A stretch of 64,000 nucleotides of DNA from Sulfitobacter sp. CW3 (GCF_019392245.1 NZ_JAHXRL010000002.1:186001-250000), one strand, 5' to 3'. Positions 44,781 through 54,643 are shown, numbered from the stretch's first letter. The notes: generated by a model from the sequence alone, not told the origin. Numbers and translations: made by a program.

Positions 44781-45494
44781 ATGAAACTGATCGTAGGGCT
44801 TGGCAATCCGGGTGCGAAATACGCCCGAAACCGCCATAATATCGGCTTTATGGCGCTGGACCGCATCGCCGAAGATCACGGCTTCTCTCCGTGGAAAACC
44901 AAGCATCAAGGGCTGGTCAGCGAAGGCAGGTTCGGATCCGAGCGGGCCGTTTTGCTAAAACCCGAGACATTCATGAACCTGTCCGGCCAATCCGTTCAGG
45001 CCGCGATGCGGTTTTACAAGATCAATCCCGCAGATGTCATTGTGCTGCACGACGAGATCGACCTCGCCCCCGCCAAGGTCAAATGCAAAACCGGTGGCGG
45101 TCATGCCGGTCACAACGGTCTGCGGTCAATCCATGCGCATATCGGCCCGGACTATGACCGTGTGCGTCTTGGCGTCGGTCACCCCGGTCACAAGGACGCC
45201 GTGCCGGGCTATGTCCTGCGCGATTTCGCCAAGGCCGATGAAAACTGGCTGGATGATGTGTTGCGCGGCATCAGTGATGGTGCCCCCGAACTGGCCCGTG
45301 GGAATACATCGAAATTCATGAACGCCGTGGCGATGCGTGTATCCCCGCCAAGGTCCGGCACGGGCACCAAAAAGCCTGCTAAACCAGCCACCTCTGAAAA
45401 GCCACCAGAGCAGCCAAAACCCCAATCACCCACCCCCGCATCAGAGCCGGACACCCGTTCATCGCTGCAAAAACTAATGGAGCGCTTTAAATGA
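44781..45494 (+). CDS. pth: Peptidyl-tRNA hydrolase
   Basis: Recycles peptidyl-tRNA released from stalled ribosomes. 237 aa: MKLIVGLGNPGAKYARNRHNIGFMALD contains the catalytic His of NRHNIGF, with FMNLSGQSVQA and GGGHAGHNGLRSI following. A basic/proline-rich tail of about 50 residues (from GTGTKKPAKP) exceeds the bacterial norm of about 195 residues; such extensions are common in this bacterial order. The start lies after a terminator, and the stop overlaps the next gene by four bases. Confidence 0.96.
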   Translation: MKLIVGLGNPGAKYARNRHNIGFMALDRIAEDHGFSPWKTKHQGLVSEGRFGSERAVLLKPETFMNLSGQSVQAAMRFYKINPADVIVLHDEIDLAPAKVKCKTGGGHAGHNGLRSIHAHIGPDYDRVRLGVGHPGHKDAVPGYVLRDFAKADENWLDDVLRGISDGAPELARGNTSKFMNAVAMRVSPPRSGTGTKKPAKPATSEKPPEQPKPQSPTPASEPDTRSSLQKLMERFK

Positions 45495-46525
45495 CATTGA
45501 AACAAGCTTTCGAGGATCAGGCAGGCCACTGTGTCGGAATGGGTTCTCCGTTTATGGGGCAACTGATGAACGTGCTCGCGCGGGATTGGCCAACCGACAG
45601 CACGCTTGGCCAGAAATTTGCCAGCGTAACGGGCGATGTCGGGCCAATGGGGGCCTCCCTGCCGTTGCGCATTGCAGGTGGGTTACATGCGCTGGTGCTG
45701 AACCGGAAATCGCCCGAACTGGCAAAAGTGTACCCACCAAACAGCGCGTCGGATGCCGAGCTGTCTGCCGCCGTGCTCGACGCACTTACCGCGCATGAAA
45801 CGTTTCTAATGGCATGGACCGACCATGCGCCCCAAACGAACGAAGTACGCAGGTCAGCGGCCCTGATCGCAGGCGCGCGCGTGGCCGTGAAGCATTTCAA
45901 TCTACCGATCCACCTGTCCGAACTGGGTGCCAGCGGCGGCCTCAATCTGATGTGGGACCACTTTGCGCTTGAGATCGACGGCCACCATTTAGGCCCCAAC
46001 ATGTCAACAATCCTGCTGTCACCCGACTGGACCGGGCCCCTGCCCCCGTCCGTACAGCCGCAGATTGAAAAGCGGCGCGGCGTGGATTTGAACCCGTTGG
46101 ACCCCACGCGCCCGGATCATCTTATGCGGCTGATGGCGTATCTTTGGGCTGACCAGCCCCATAGGTTAAGCCTGACCCGCTCTGCCGCGTCCGTACTGGA
46201 TGCAAAGGTGCAGCAAGGGGACGCAATCGATTGGCTGGAAAAACAGCTGCCAAAGCAGCCCCAAGGCTGTCTGCACCTGATCCAGCACACCGTCGCATGG
46301 CAGTATTTTCCACAAGACGCACAGGCCCGTGGCAAAGCATTGATCGAGGCCGCAGGCAAACGCGCCACCCCCAATCGCCCCCTCGCGTGGCTGTCGATGG
46401 AAAACGACGGCGCGAACACCAAAGGGGCCGCGCTGACATTGCGCCTGTGGCCCGGCGATATCACGCTGAACCTTGGGCGCGCCGATTTCCATGGCCGCTG
46501 GATCGACTGGCAGTACACAGGCTGA
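45491..46525 (+). CDS. DUF2332 family protein
   Basis: A 344-residue member of DUF2332, whose function is unknown. The recognisable stretch is QTNEVRRSAALIAGARV followed by LSELGASGGLNLMWD. Its glycine-rich loop resembles a SAM-binding motif, but methyltransferase activity is not established for the family. It starts within the pth stop (ATGA), so it is translated with peptidyl-tRNA hydrolase. Confidence 0.8.
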   Translation: MTLKQAFEDQAGHCVGMGSPFMGQLMNVLARDWPTDSTLGQKFASVTGDVGPMGASLPLRIAGGLHALVLNRKSPELAKVYPPNSASDAELSAAVLDALTAHETFLMAWTDHAPQTNEVRRSAALIAGARVAVKHFNLPIHLSELGASGGLNLMWDHFALEIDGHHLGPNMSTILLSPDWTGPLPPSVQPQIEKRRGVDLNPLDPTRPDHLMRLMAYLWADQPHRLSLTRSAASVLDAKVQQGDAIDWLEKQLPKQPQGCLHLIQHTVAWQYFPQDAQARGKALIEAAGKRATPNRPLAWLSMENDGANTKGAALTLRLWPGDITLNLGRADFHGRWIDWQYTG

Positions 46526-46591
46526 CCTCAAGTTGCACTGGCAAGCGCGTGGCCGCTGTGGTTGGATACCTAAAAGATAGGGGGATTCATC

Positions 46592-47764
46592 ATGCGGACA
46601 TTCGGAAAATGGCTTGGGCGAATTTTACTGGCACTGGTACTGGCAGCCGTCGTCGTTGGCTTTTGGAAGCGGGATGAGATCACGCGCCTGCTGGCCGTGA
46701 ATTCGTTGTTCTCCGAAGACAAGATCGTCTCTAACTTTAGCCATATGGATCGGGCCTTTCTGTCCACCCCTATTTCGCGGGGCACCGGACCGACGACCGA
46801 ATTGGCATATGGTGCCGAGTTCACCTTGCCGCCGCAGGTTGATGACTGGATTGCCGCACGCGATGTAACTTCGCTGGTTGTGCTGAAAGACGGCAAAGTC
46901 GTTTACGAAAACTATTTCAAAGGCACCGCGCCCGATGATCGCCGGATCAGTTGGTCTGTCGCCAAAAGCTATCTGTCCGCCCTGATCGGCATCTTGCTTG
47001 ACGAAGGCCAGATTGCATCGCTGGATGATCAGGTCACCCAATATGCGCCGGTCTTGCTGGGCACTGCTTATGACGGGGCCACGATCCGCAACGTGTTGAA
47101 CATGGCCAGTGGCGTCACCTTTGACGAAGATTATCTGGACAAGAATTCGGACATCAACCGCATGGGCCGCGTTATCGCCCTTGGTGGCGAACTGGACACC
47201 TTTGCAGCATCGCTCAAGGACAGCTTTGCCGCGCCGGGGGTCCAGTGGCAATATGTGTCCATCGATACGCATGTGATCAGCATGGTCATCCGCGGCGCGA
47301 CAAACCGCACCATCCCCGATCTGCTAAGCGAGAAAATCATCGCCCCCATGGGGCTTGAACGGGAACCCTATTATCTGACCGACGGATCAGGCGTTGCCTT
47401 TGTGCTGGGCGGTCTGAACCTGACCACCCGCGATTATGCACGCATGGGACAGATGTTTTTGCAAAACGGAATGTATAACGGCCAGCAGATCGTGCCTGCT
47501 GAATGGGTTACCGCATCAACTGCGCCCACCGCCCCAACTGAACCGGGTGCCATCGGCTATGGCTATCAATGGTGGGTTCCCAAAGGGGCCGCAGAGGGTG
47601 AATTCATGGCGCGCGGCGTGTATGGGCAATACATCTATATCAATCAGGCGGATGGCGTTGTGATCGCCACAAACGCCGCCGACCGGAAATTCCGAAACCC
47701 CGGTGTTGCAGACCAAAATGTTGATACATTTCGATTGATCAGCGCGACATTGGGGGGGCAGTGA
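46592..47764 (+). CDS. Class C beta-lactamase-like serine hydrolase
   Basis: A 390-residue penicillin-binding-protein-like hydrolase with an N-terminal membrane helix (WLGRILLALVLAAVVVGFW, about 7-25), so anchored or secreted into the periplasm. The SxxK active site is Ser122-Val-Ala-Lys125. The Tyr motif may be YVS in WQYVSIDTH, and a further GYGYQWWVP motif sits near the C-terminus. The role (esterase, peptidase or cell-wall enzyme) is unclear. GGGGGATT sits ahead of the ATG. It overlaps the DUF2237 gene by four bases. Confidence 0.85.
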   Translation: MRTFGKWLGRILLALVLAAVVVGFWKRDEITRLLAVNSLFSEDKIVSNFSHMDRAFLSTPISRGTGPTTELAYGAEFTLPPQVDDWIAARDVTSLVVLKDGKVVYENYFKGTAPDDRRISWSVAKSYLSALIGILLDEGQIASLDDQVTQYAPVLLGTAYDGATIRNVLNMASGVTFDEDYLDKNSDINRMGRVIALGGELDTFAASLKDSFAAPGVQWQYVSIDTHVISMVIRGATNRTIPDLLSEKIIAPMGLEREPYYLTDGSGVAFVLGGLNLTTRDYARMGQMFLQNGMYNGQQIVPAEWVTASTAPTAPTEPGAIGYGYQWWVPKGAAEGEFMARGVYGQYIYINQADGVVIATNAADRKFRNPGVADQNVDTFRLISATLGGQ

Positions 47765-48141
47765 TGAAACCTGATACCAGCGTTAACGTCTTGGGTGGTG
47801 CGCTTTCGATCTGTGGCACCGATCCCCTGACAGGCTATTTCCGCGACGGGATGTGCAACACCTGTGACGCGGATCAGGGCAGTCATACAGTGTGCGCTGT
47901 GATGACCGCCGAATTCCTCGCCTTTTCCAAATATGTCGGCAACGACCTCAGCACGTCACGGCCCGAATTCGGCTTTGTCGGTTTGAAAGCGGGCGATCCG
48001 TGGTGCCTGTGCGCGGCGCGTTTTCTGCAAGCCGCCGAAGAGGGCTGCGGGCCGCAGGTGCATCTGGAAGCGACGCATAAACGCGCGTTGGAGATTGTGC
48101 CGCTAGAGATACTCCAGCGTCACGCGATCATAACCAATTAG
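47761..48141 (+). CDS. DUF2237 family protein
   Basis: A 126-residue small protein of DUF2237, with the family pattern NVLGGALSICGTDPLTGYFRD, then the cysteines of CNTCDADQGSHTVCAVMT, GNDLSTSRPEFGFVGL and GDPWCLCAARFLQAAEEG. The cysteine set suggests a metal site or disulfides, but the function is unknown. It is coupled to the serine hydrolase by a four-base overlap and ends at a hairpin facing trpB. Confidence 0.85.
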   Translation: MMKPDTSVNVLGGALSICGTDPLTGYFRDGMCNTCDADQGSHTVCAVMTAEFLAFSKYVGNDLSTSRPEFGFVGLKAGDPWCLCAARFLQAAEEGCGPQVHLEATHKRALEIVPLEILQRHAIITN

Positions 48142-48146
48142 GCGGC

Positions 48147-48177
48147 TGCTAGGACGCAAATAAACCGCATCCTAGCA
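48147..48177. terminator. Hairpin between convergent DUF2237 gene and trpB
   Basis: TGCTAGGA and TCCTAGCA give an 8-bp perfect stem extended by GC/GC after a mismatch, placed between two converging genes. No long T-run is present. A bidirectional terminator is the simplest reading. Confidence 0.5.
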
Positions 48178-48185
48178 ATCACCGT

Positions 48186-49418
48186 TTAGGCAAATTCGCC
48201 CATTTCAAAGTTCAGCGCCTTGGCGACGGTAAAGATGTCTTTGTCTCCGCGCCCACACATATTCATGCAGATGATGTGATCTTTCGGCAGCTCAGGCGCG
48301 ATTTTCATCACATGCGCCAATGCGTGCGAGGGTTCCAACGCGGGGATGATTCCCTCAAGCTTGCAGCTCAACTGGAACGCTTCCAACGCCTCGACGTCGG
48401 TGATCGACACGTATTTCGCGCGGCCGATGTCATGCAACCATGAATGCTCTGGCCCGATGCCTGGATAATCAAGACCGGCCGAAATCGAGAACCCTTCAAG
48501 GATCTGCCCGTCGTCATCTTGCAACAGATAGGTGCGGTTGCCATGCAATACGCCCGGACGTCCGCCGGTCAGGGATGCGCAATGCTCCATCTTTTCATTC
48601 ACGCCTTTACCGCCGGCTTCGACGCCGATGATGTTGACCTGCTTGTCGTCAAGGAACGGATAGAACAGACCCATGGCATTTGACCCACCACCAATCGCCG
48701 CAATCAGCGTATCGGGCAGACGGTCTTCGGCCTCCATCATCTGTTCGCGCACTTCCTTGCCGATGATGCTTTGGAAGTCGCGCACCATGGCGGGGTATGG
48801 GTGCGGGCCAGCGACCGTGCCGATGCAATAGAACGTATCGCGGACGTTGGTCACCCAGTCGCGCAAGGCATCGTTCATCGCGTCTTTCAACGTGCCGCGG
48901 CCCGAGGTCACGGGAATCACTTCGGCCCCAAGTAACCGCATGCGGAACACGTTGGGTGCTTGGCGTTCAACGTCGTGCGCCCCCATATAGACCACGCATT
49001 GCAGGCCGAACTTGGCGCAAACCGTTGCCGTCGCCACGCCGTGCTGGCCCGCGCCGGTTTCCGCGATAATGCGCTTTTTACCCATGCGACGGGCAAGGAT
49101 GATCTGGCCCAAAACGTTGTTGATTTTATGCGCACCGGTATGGTTCAGCTCGTCGCGCTTCATATAGACTTTGGCACCGCCCAGGTGGTCGGTCAGCCGC
49201 TCTGCGAAATACAAGGGGCTGGGGCGACCAACATAGTGCTTCCACAGGAAATCCATTTCGGCCCAGAAACTCTCGTCGGTCTTGGCCTTTTCATATTGTT
49301 CTTCCAGCTCAAGAATAAGCGGCATCAGGGTTTCAGAAACGAAACGTCCGCCGAAATCGCCAAACCGCCCGTTTTCGTCAGGTCCGGTCATAAAAGAGTT
49401 GAAAAGTTCATTGGCCAT
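48186..49418 (-). CDS. trpB: Tryptophan synthase beta subunit
   Basis: Condenses indole with serine by PLP chemistry. 410 aa. The PLP lysine is Lys98 in [15 protein letters not shown], with [16 protein letters not shown] and the phosphate loop [10 protein letters not shown]. It is the trpB1 type that pairs with TrpA. trpF is not in the window. The trpA gene is far away on the opposite strand. An intergenic repeat element lies upstream (49526-49569). Confidence 0.97.
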   Translation of the reverse strand: MANELFNSFMTGPDENGRFGDFGGRFVSETLMPLILELEEQYEKAKTDESFWAEMDFLWKHYVGRPSPLYFAERLTDHLGGAKVYMKRDELNHTGAHKINNVLGQIILARRMGKKRIIAETGAGQHGVATATVCAKFGLQCVVYMGAHDVERQAPNVFRMRLLGAEVIPVTSGRGTLKDAMNDALRDWVTNVRDTFYCIGTVAGPHPYPAMVRDFQSIIGKEVREQMMEAEDRLPDTLIAAIGGGSNAMGLFYPFLDDKQVNIIGVEAGGKGVNEKMEHCASLTGGRPGVLHGNRTYLLQDDDGQILEGFSISAGLDYPGIGPEHSWLHDIGRAKYVSITDVEALEAFQLSCKLEGIIPALEPSHALAHVMKIAPELPKDHIICMNMCGRGDKDIFTVAKALNFEMGEFA

Positions 49419-49525
49419 GAGGTGCTCCTTGCGCTTGGCATAGCCATAACGCCCCAGCTAGGGCAGGTAAAGACGGGGTGATGAGGACGTCCAAGGCTGT
49501 GCGCTACAACAGCTAAAGCCGCGCG

Positions 49526-49569
49526 CGGAAAATTCAAATTTTCCGGTCCGGAATTTTTGGAAATTCCGG
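49526..49569. repeat. Tandem-hairpin intergenic element, copy C
   Basis: Hairpin 1 at 49526-49545 pairs CGGAAAATT with AATTTTCCG around CA, perfectly over 9 bp. After two bases (GT), hairpin 2 at 49548-49569 pairs CCGGAATTT with AAATTCCGG around TTGG. It lies between the stop of the AsmA gene and the trpB start on the same strand. Confidence 0.8.
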
Positions 49570-49578
49570 CACCTCCCG

Positions 49579-51507
49579 CTAATCGAATATCTTGAAAAGC
49601 TCGCGTTTTAGCTTGTCTTCGACACGGTCTTTCACTGCGTCCTCGACCGATTGCCCCTCCTCGCGGGTAACGCCCAGCTCTTCTTGCAGTTTTTCCTCCA
49701 GCTTTTGCTGTGCTTTTGCTTTCTCGGCTGCAAAGTTTAGATCAATCGCCGCTTGAAGATCGGGTTTGATTTGCGGGGATGCCCACGGCCCGAAAATGCG
49801 CACGGGAATGGCCAGCCCTCGGTCTTTGTTCACGCGCAACGCCTTTGGGGTGACGGTGTAATCGATGGTCTGCGCACCGATCCCCACCTTGCCTACCCCG
49901 GTTGCGGTAAAGTTCGGCAACAGCATCACCAGATCGTCGTTGTTCAGCACGCCCTTATCCATCATGAATGTGGCAGCCAGAGAATCAAAGACCGTTGTCC
50001 CGCCTTTGACGTCAAAATTGCCCATCAATGCGTCCAGATCGATCCCGTCGATGCTCCCGCGCCCGACGTTAACCGCGCCGTCCCCCTTGAGTGTGTGCAT
50101 GATGGCATCAATCGATTGCCCCGCGCCCAAAAAAGAAAGATCTGCGTCGCCCGTCCCTTTGAACCGCGACAAGCCTGCGGTTTGCGTCAGCAATGGTTGC
50201 ATTTGGATGCCGCGTGCCGCCAGTGTGGCACCGACAGACAATCCGCTACGGTTGTTCACCACAAACTCACCGCTGATGATACCGCCATAGGCATTGATCT
50301 CGCGCAGTTCAGCCACCATTCGCGCGTTGTCATTGCGCAGCAGGACCCGTGTCGGCCCCAATGTCAGACGACCCAGCTCAACGCCTTCGGCCCGCAGCGC
50401 GATTTCGCCGTTAAACCCAGCCAAGCCTGATGCGTCGATCCGCGCGGTCGACCAGCCGGCCTGCACGGGCGTCGTTGTTCCGTCAGCGCCGCTCCCGCTT
50501 CCCGCCAGTCCGGCCAAGTTCAGTATCCCTGTGGTCACTTGGGCATTTATATTCGGTGTACCGTTCAACGTGATGTCTGCGGCACCTTGCAACGTGTTGC
50601 CACCCAGATCGGCGGTCACCTCGCGCAGGGCAAGACGGCGATCCGGGGTCAACGTCAGTTGCAACCTCACGTCCGCGCTACGCCCCAACCCCTGCGGAAG
50701 TGCCACGGCACCAGCCCCGAGCGACGCCAAAAACCGCGCCGTATCCGGCGATTTCAACACCATATCGCCAGTAATCGCCCCGTTCAGCCCTGCCCGACCG
50801 GTGAGGGTAAAACCGCCCCCTTTGGTATCCAAACGCGCCGTCACCGGACGCACGTCGCCGTTCAGGAATTGATCAAAACGAGCGATATTGGCCTGCACCG
50901 CCACACGTTCGCCCGCAGGGCGCAGCACCGCATTGATCACTGCATCACCGGCATGCTCTGGCCAATCCAAAGATAGATCGACCCCTTCGTATCTGACCAG
51001 ATCGGCACCTTCCGCATCATAGATCAACGTGGCGTCGGTGATATTCAGGCGCTGGATCGTCAAGGGGCGCGAGGTGCTTGCCGGGGCGGCTGGCGTTGCT
51101 TCGATCTGGGCCGCACCGCCGCCATCGGTGAATTGCCAACTGGCGCGCCCGTCTTTGCGGTGCTCAAGCCGGATGGTCGGGCTTTGCGCTTCGATGTTGG
51201 TGATCTTGATCTCGCCGCGGATCAGCGACCAGGCATCAACGCCAATCGCGGCATTGGCGGCCGACAGCATCGCACCGTCCTTGGCCCAGGATGCATTACC
51301 AACCTCAAGCCCGTCCGCGCTGACCCCAAGGACAGGCCAAAAGGTGATCCCGACATCGCCGGTGATTTTCACATCCCGCCCCGTTAGATTGCGAAGCTGA
51401 TCTGCCGCGATCCGCGCGATCCTGTCGGCGGGCAGCAAAAACAGGGACCCCACCGCCACCACCACAATCAGCAAAACCACGCCGAGCAGCCTGATAATCC
51501 ATTTCAT
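49579..51507 (-). CDS. AsmA-family envelope protein
   Basis: A 642-residue AsmA-like protein with an N-terminal membrane helix ([19 protein letters not shown]), followed by the AsmA N-domain ([22 protein letters not shown]) and a long beta-rich periplasmic body. The C-terminal AsmA domain has [20 protein letters not shown] and ends in a Lys/Glu-rich helix. AsmA-like proteins are linked to lipid transport and outer-membrane assembly. AGGAGACGG lies ahead of the ATG. It diverges from rimO. Confidence 0.88.
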   Translation of the reverse strand: MKWIIRLLGVVLLIVVVAVGSLFLLPADRIARIAADQLRNLTGRDVKITGDVGITFWPVLGVSADGLEVGNASWAKDGAMLSAANAAIGVDAWSLIRGEIKITNIEAQSPTIRLEHRKDGRASWQFTDGGGAAQIEATPAAPASTSRPLTIQRLNITDATLIYDAEGADLVRYEGVDLSLDWPEHAGDAVINAVLRPAGERVAVQANIARFDQFLNGDVRPVTARLDTKGGGFTLTGRAGLNGAITGDMVLKSPDTARFLASLGAGAVALPQGLGRSADVRLQLTLTPDRRLALREVTADLGGNTLQGAADITLNGTPNINAQVTTGILNLAGLAGSGSGADGTTTPVQAGWSTARIDASGLAGFNGEIALRAEGVELGRLTLGPTRVLLRNDNARMVAELREINAYGGIISGEFVVNNRSGLSVGATLAARGIQMQPLLTQTAGLSRFKGTGDADLSFLGAGQSIDAIMHTLKGDGAVNVGRGSIDGIDLDALMGNFDVKGGTTVFDSLAATFMMDKGVLNNDDLVMLLPNFTATGVGKVGIGAQTIDYTVTPKALRVNKDRGLAIPVRIFGPWASPQIKPDLQAAIDLNFAAEKAKAQQKLEEKLQEELGVTREEGQSVEDAVKDRVEDKLKRELFKIFD

Positions 51508-51571
51508 AACCCGTCTCCTTGCCCAAAGCTGGGCCTTTCACAGACCCTTTGCATGCCTTATAGCGCATTTC

Positions 51572-52942
51572 ATGAGCACAAACCCACCAAATCTTCGTCC
51601 TGATCTTGCCCCTAAGGCAAAAATTAGTACCCCGTCCCGCCCCGGCCAGCCAACCATCGGTATGGTGTCGCTTGGCTGTCCCAAAGCGCTGGTCGATTCC
51701 GAGCGTATTCTGACCCGTCTGCGGGCCGAAGGCTATGGCGTTTCGCCCGACTATTCCGGCGCAGATGCGGTGATCGTGAACACCTGCGGGTTTCTGGATT
51801 CCGCCAAAGCCGAAAGCCTTGATGCCATTGGTGAGGCGCTCAAGGAAAATGGCCGCGTAATTGTGACCGGGTGTTTGGGTGCCGAACCCGATTACATCCG
51901 CGAACACCATCCGCGCATTCTGGCCGTCACCGGACCGCACCAATACGAACAGGTGCTGGACGCCGTGCATGCCGCCGTCCCGCCCTCGCCCGATCCGTTC
52001 ATTGATCTGCTGCCCGCCCAAGCCGTCAGCCTGACGCCGCGCCATTACAGCTATCTGAAAATCTCCGAAGGCTGTAACCACAAGTGCAAGTTCTGCATCA
52101 TCCCCGACATGCGTGGCCGCCTGCAATCGCGCCCTGCCCATGCGATCATGCGCGAGGCGGAAAAGCTGGTGCAAAGCGGCGTGAAAGAGCTGTTGGTGAT
52201 CTCGCAGGATACCTCGGCCTACGGCGTTGATATCAAACACGCCGAAGATCGCGGCCACCGCGCCCACATCACCGATCTGGCGCGTGATCTGGGGTCGCTT
52301 GGCGCGTGGGTGCGTCTGCACTACGTCTATCCCTATCCGCATGTGCGCAATCTGATCCCGCTGATGGCCGAAGGCCTGGTGCTGCCCTACATGGATATCC
52401 CGTTTCAACATGCCCACCCCGATGTGCTGAAACGTATGGCCCGCCCGGCAGCTGCCGCGAAAACGCTGGATGAAATCGCCGCCTGGCGCGACACCTGCCC
52501 CGACATCACCCTGCGGTCGACATTTATCGTGGGCTACCCGGGCGAAACCGAGTCTGAATTCCAAACCCTGCTGGATTGGCTGGACGAGGCGCAATTGGAC
52601 CGTGTCGGTTGCTTTCAATACGAAAACGTCGATGGCGCGCGGTCAAACGCGCTGCCGGATCATGTGCCGGATGAGGTCAAACAAGACCGCTGGAACCGGT
52701 TCATGGAGAAAGCTCAGGCGATTTCTGAGGCCAAGCTGCAGGCCAAAGTCGGCCGCCGCATGGATGTGATCGTAGACGAGATCGACGGCGACGCCGCCAC
52801 CTGCCGGACCAAGGCCGACGCACCCGAGATCGACGGGAACCTGTTCATCGACGAGGGCTTCGAGGGGTTGTCGGTCGGCGACATCGTCACCGTCGAGGTT
52901 GAGGAAGCGGGCGAGTATGATCTATGGGGTCGGGTTGTTTGA
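51572..52942 (+). CDS. rimO: Ribosomal protein S12 methylthiotransferase RimO
   Basis: Radical-SAM enzyme that methylthiolates the conserved Asp of ribosomal protein S12. 456 aa. The N-terminal cluster cysteines are Cys36, Cys72 and Cys101. The radical-SAM motif is Cys168-x3-Cys172-x2-Cys175 ([19 protein letters not shown]). A TRAM domain closes the protein. The first 25 residues are an unusual proline-rich lead. It is transcribed away from the AsmA gene. Confidence 0.97.
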   Translation: MSTNPPNLRPDLAPKAKISTPSRPGQPTIGMVSLGCPKALVDSERILTRLRAEGYGVSPDYSGADAVIVNTCGFLDSAKAESLDAIGEALKENGRVIVTGCLGAEPDYIREHHPRILAVTGPHQYEQVLDAVHAAVPPSPDPFIDLLPAQAVSLTPRHYSYLKISEGCNHKCKFCIIPDMRGRLQSRPAHAIMREAEKLVQSGVKELLVISQDTSAYGVDIKHAEDRGHRAHITDLARDLGSLGAWVRLHYVYPYPHVRNLIPLMAEGLVLPYMDIPFQHAHPDVLKRMARPAAAAKTLDEIAAWRDTCPDITLRSTFIVGYPGETESEFQTLLDWLDEAQLDRVGCFQYENVDGARSNALPDHVPDEVKQDRWNRFMEKAQAISEAKLQAKVGRRMDVIVDEIDGDAATCRTKADAPEIDGNLFIDEGFEGLSVGDIVTVEVEEAGEYDLWGRVV

Positions 52943-53013
52943 GTTGTTTTGCACAGAAACCTTGCAAGTTGTAGTTTAGTGGCTCTACCTTGAATTGATC
53001 AAGGGAGAGCGAA

Positions 53014-54078
53014 TTGGAAGATTGGGAATACGCTAAAAACTACGTTCCAGATCGGCTTTATATAAATCCCGCCGCCGGTAAAGGTGCATATGCGTCGATT
53101 GCCCGCGAGGGAGAGCTTGTGCTGGATGAATTCGACATTGGAACACGCTTCAAGGTCGCAATTTCTGCATTCTACTCCACAACTAGGAATGACTATACTG
53201 GTTTAAAAATCCATAAGCTCCAATTTCGAAAGAGAGATGGCTGGTTTCTCGTAGAAACAATTTCGATCAATTACTTTGAACGAGCTGACATGCTGAGGTT
53301 AATGTCAGTCTTAGCGTCATTGGACATAAGTGATCCCAGCAAGGCTCGGATCGACCTCAGCCAAATATCGACGATAACGGGGCTTGAAGACCTCCTTTCA
53401 ACAAAAAAAGGAACAGATCTTCTCAGAGAGCTCTCTAACTCGCCGGAGCTTCATTCCGATATTTTTGCATTAAACGAAAAGAAGGGAGCACTGGCCAAAT
53501 TTCAAGAAATGCTTGCAGACCAAGTAAACGAAACTGAGTGGCAGCAATTTTTTGAATCCAATACATGGATTTTCGGATTTGGGCTCAACTATGTTTTTCT
53601 GGACGCTGCGGGTAAGAAATTTGAGCAAGTTACGTCTGGGGCTGACTTCAACAGCTTCGGAAAGCGGGCAGACGGGCTTGCTATGGTAAGGGCCTATGTC
53701 CGCCAATTTGTGTTAATCGAAATAAAGGCTTCCAAGACCGCCCTGCTGCAATCCAGCCAATATCGATCCGGTGTTTGGGGCGTTTCGTCTGAGGTTTCAA
53801 ACGCAGTGTCACAAACGCAAAAAACTTCTCATGAGTTTGCAAGAAAATATCTTAGAGCCCAGCTTAAAGACAGCACTGGGAATGATCTTCCAGACATTGC
53901 TTACGCTGTTGAACCACGTTCGTACATGATAGTGGGAAATACAGAAGAGTTAACAGGTAACGACGACAAAATTGTTAGCTTCGAGCTATACCGTAAGAAT
54001 ATCCAGTCTCCCGAAATTCTAACCTTTGATGAACTCTATTTTCGAGCGAAAAACCTTTTAGCTGGTCTAACAAGTTAG
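53014..54078 (+). CDS. Shedu-type (DUF4263) putative anti-phage nuclease
   Basis: A 354-residue protein whose C-terminal half matches DUF4263, the nuclease domain of Shedu (SduA) defence proteins. The nuclease region runs from about residue 170 to 345. EWQQFFESNTWIFG (175-188) is the family's LE-x-NPW-like start. GKRADGLAMV has Asp220; FVLIEIKAS has the E-x-K pair Glu236/Lys238, 16 residues on; Gln267 follows in SQTQKT, as in PD-(D/E)XK enzymes. The N-terminal 160 residues are a distinct sensor-like region. The start is a TTG at 53014, with GGGAG upstream. The DNA is clearly A/T-richer than the rimO and PAQR genes around it, which suggests acquisition by transfer. Shedu works alone as a single gene elsewhere. 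Confidence 0.82.
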   Translation: MEDWEYAKNYVPDRLYINPAAGKGAYASIAREGELVLDEFDIGTRFKVAISAFYSTTRNDYTGLKIHKLQFRKRDGWFLVETISINYFERADMLRLMSVLASLDISDPSKARIDLSQISTITGLEDLLSTKKGTDLLRELSNSPELHSDIFALNEKKGALAKFQEMLADQVNETEWQQFFESNTWIFGFGLNYVFLDAAGKKFEQVTSGADFNSFGKRADGLAMVRAYVRQFVLIEIKASKTALLQSSQYRSGVWGVSSEVSNAVSQTQKTSHEFARKYLRAQLKDSTGNDLPDIAYAVEPRSYMIVGNTEELTGNDDKIVSFELYRKNIQSPEILTFDELYFRAKNLLAGLTS

Positions 54079-54224
54079 ACCATTGGTGCCATCGCCAGTC
54101 GGAACCTCTGCTTCAGATGTTCCCCCTCCCCATCGGCCAAAAATGACTCATGTAGTTGAAGCCGTCAAAAACACCCCCACATATATCCCACACAGCAAGG
54201 CAGCCATACACCCACCTTGCAAAT

Positions 54225-54250
54225 GTTCCGTTAATGTTCTATATATGTTC
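54225..54250 (+). promoter_or_regulatory. Double SOS (LexA) box inside a promoter
   Basis: Three GTTC words at 54225, 54236 and 54247 are exactly 11 bases apart, giving two overlapping GTTC-N7-GTTC sites, the known alphaproteobacterial LexA motif. They sit in a promoter: TTGCAA at 54217-54222, a 17-base spacer holding the first two GTTC words, then TATATA at 54240-54245, while the third lies just past the -10. LexA binding should shut this promoter and DNA damage should open it. The next gene starts at 54278. Confidence 0.75.
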
Positions 54251-54277
54251 CATAACAGAATGCAGGGGGCTTCCCGA

Positions 54278-54643
54278 ATGTCCTACCAACCTCAATTTCC
54301 CGGATTTTTTACCTCTGACCAAGGGGCGGTACCGGCGCATCATCATGATGACAGCCACACTTTGGCCGCTACGCCAAAGCAGATGCAGTATGCGACTGCA
54401 TTGGCTGCAAAAACCGGGACGCCGTTGCCCAAAGGGATCGGCGCAGATCGGGTGGCTTTGTCGGCTTGGATCGACGGCCATAAACCGAAACCCGTTGAGG
54501 GGCGGTTTGCCAATTACCCGTCGTCCAAACAGGTGGCCTTTGCCGAACGAATTGCACGGGTGAAACGCCGCGAAGTGCCCCGCGAATGTTTCCACGACAA
54601 AACCATGATGTCGCGCTGGATCGACGGAAACAAACCGCGCTGA
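54278..54643 (+). CDS. Small basic two-repeat protein, putatively SOS-regulated
   Basis: Not recognised by name. 121 aa in two imperfect repeats of about 40 residues, at 31-70 and 80-120. Each has a TPKQ or SSKQ start, a following (Y/F)A-x3-(L/I)A helix, and a WIDG-x-KP end (64-70 and 114-120); a His-rich segment HHHDD sits at 21-25. There is no signal peptide or membrane helix. I start it at the ATG at 54278, with AGGGGG about eight bases before it, because the promoter and SOS boxes lie directly upstream. In-frame ATGs further upstream overlap the promoter. Confidence 0.7.
   Translation: MSYQPQFPGFFTSDQGAVPAHHHDDSHTLAATPKQMQYATALAAKTGTPLPKGIGADRVALSAWIDGHKPKPVEGRFANYPSSKQVAFAERIARVKRREVPRECFHDKTMMSRWIDGNKPR

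Noticed and set aside
51305..52618. Minus-strand frame of 437 codons
   Set aside because: Antisense to rimO and the AsmA gene start; rimO has all cluster cysteines and is the real gene.
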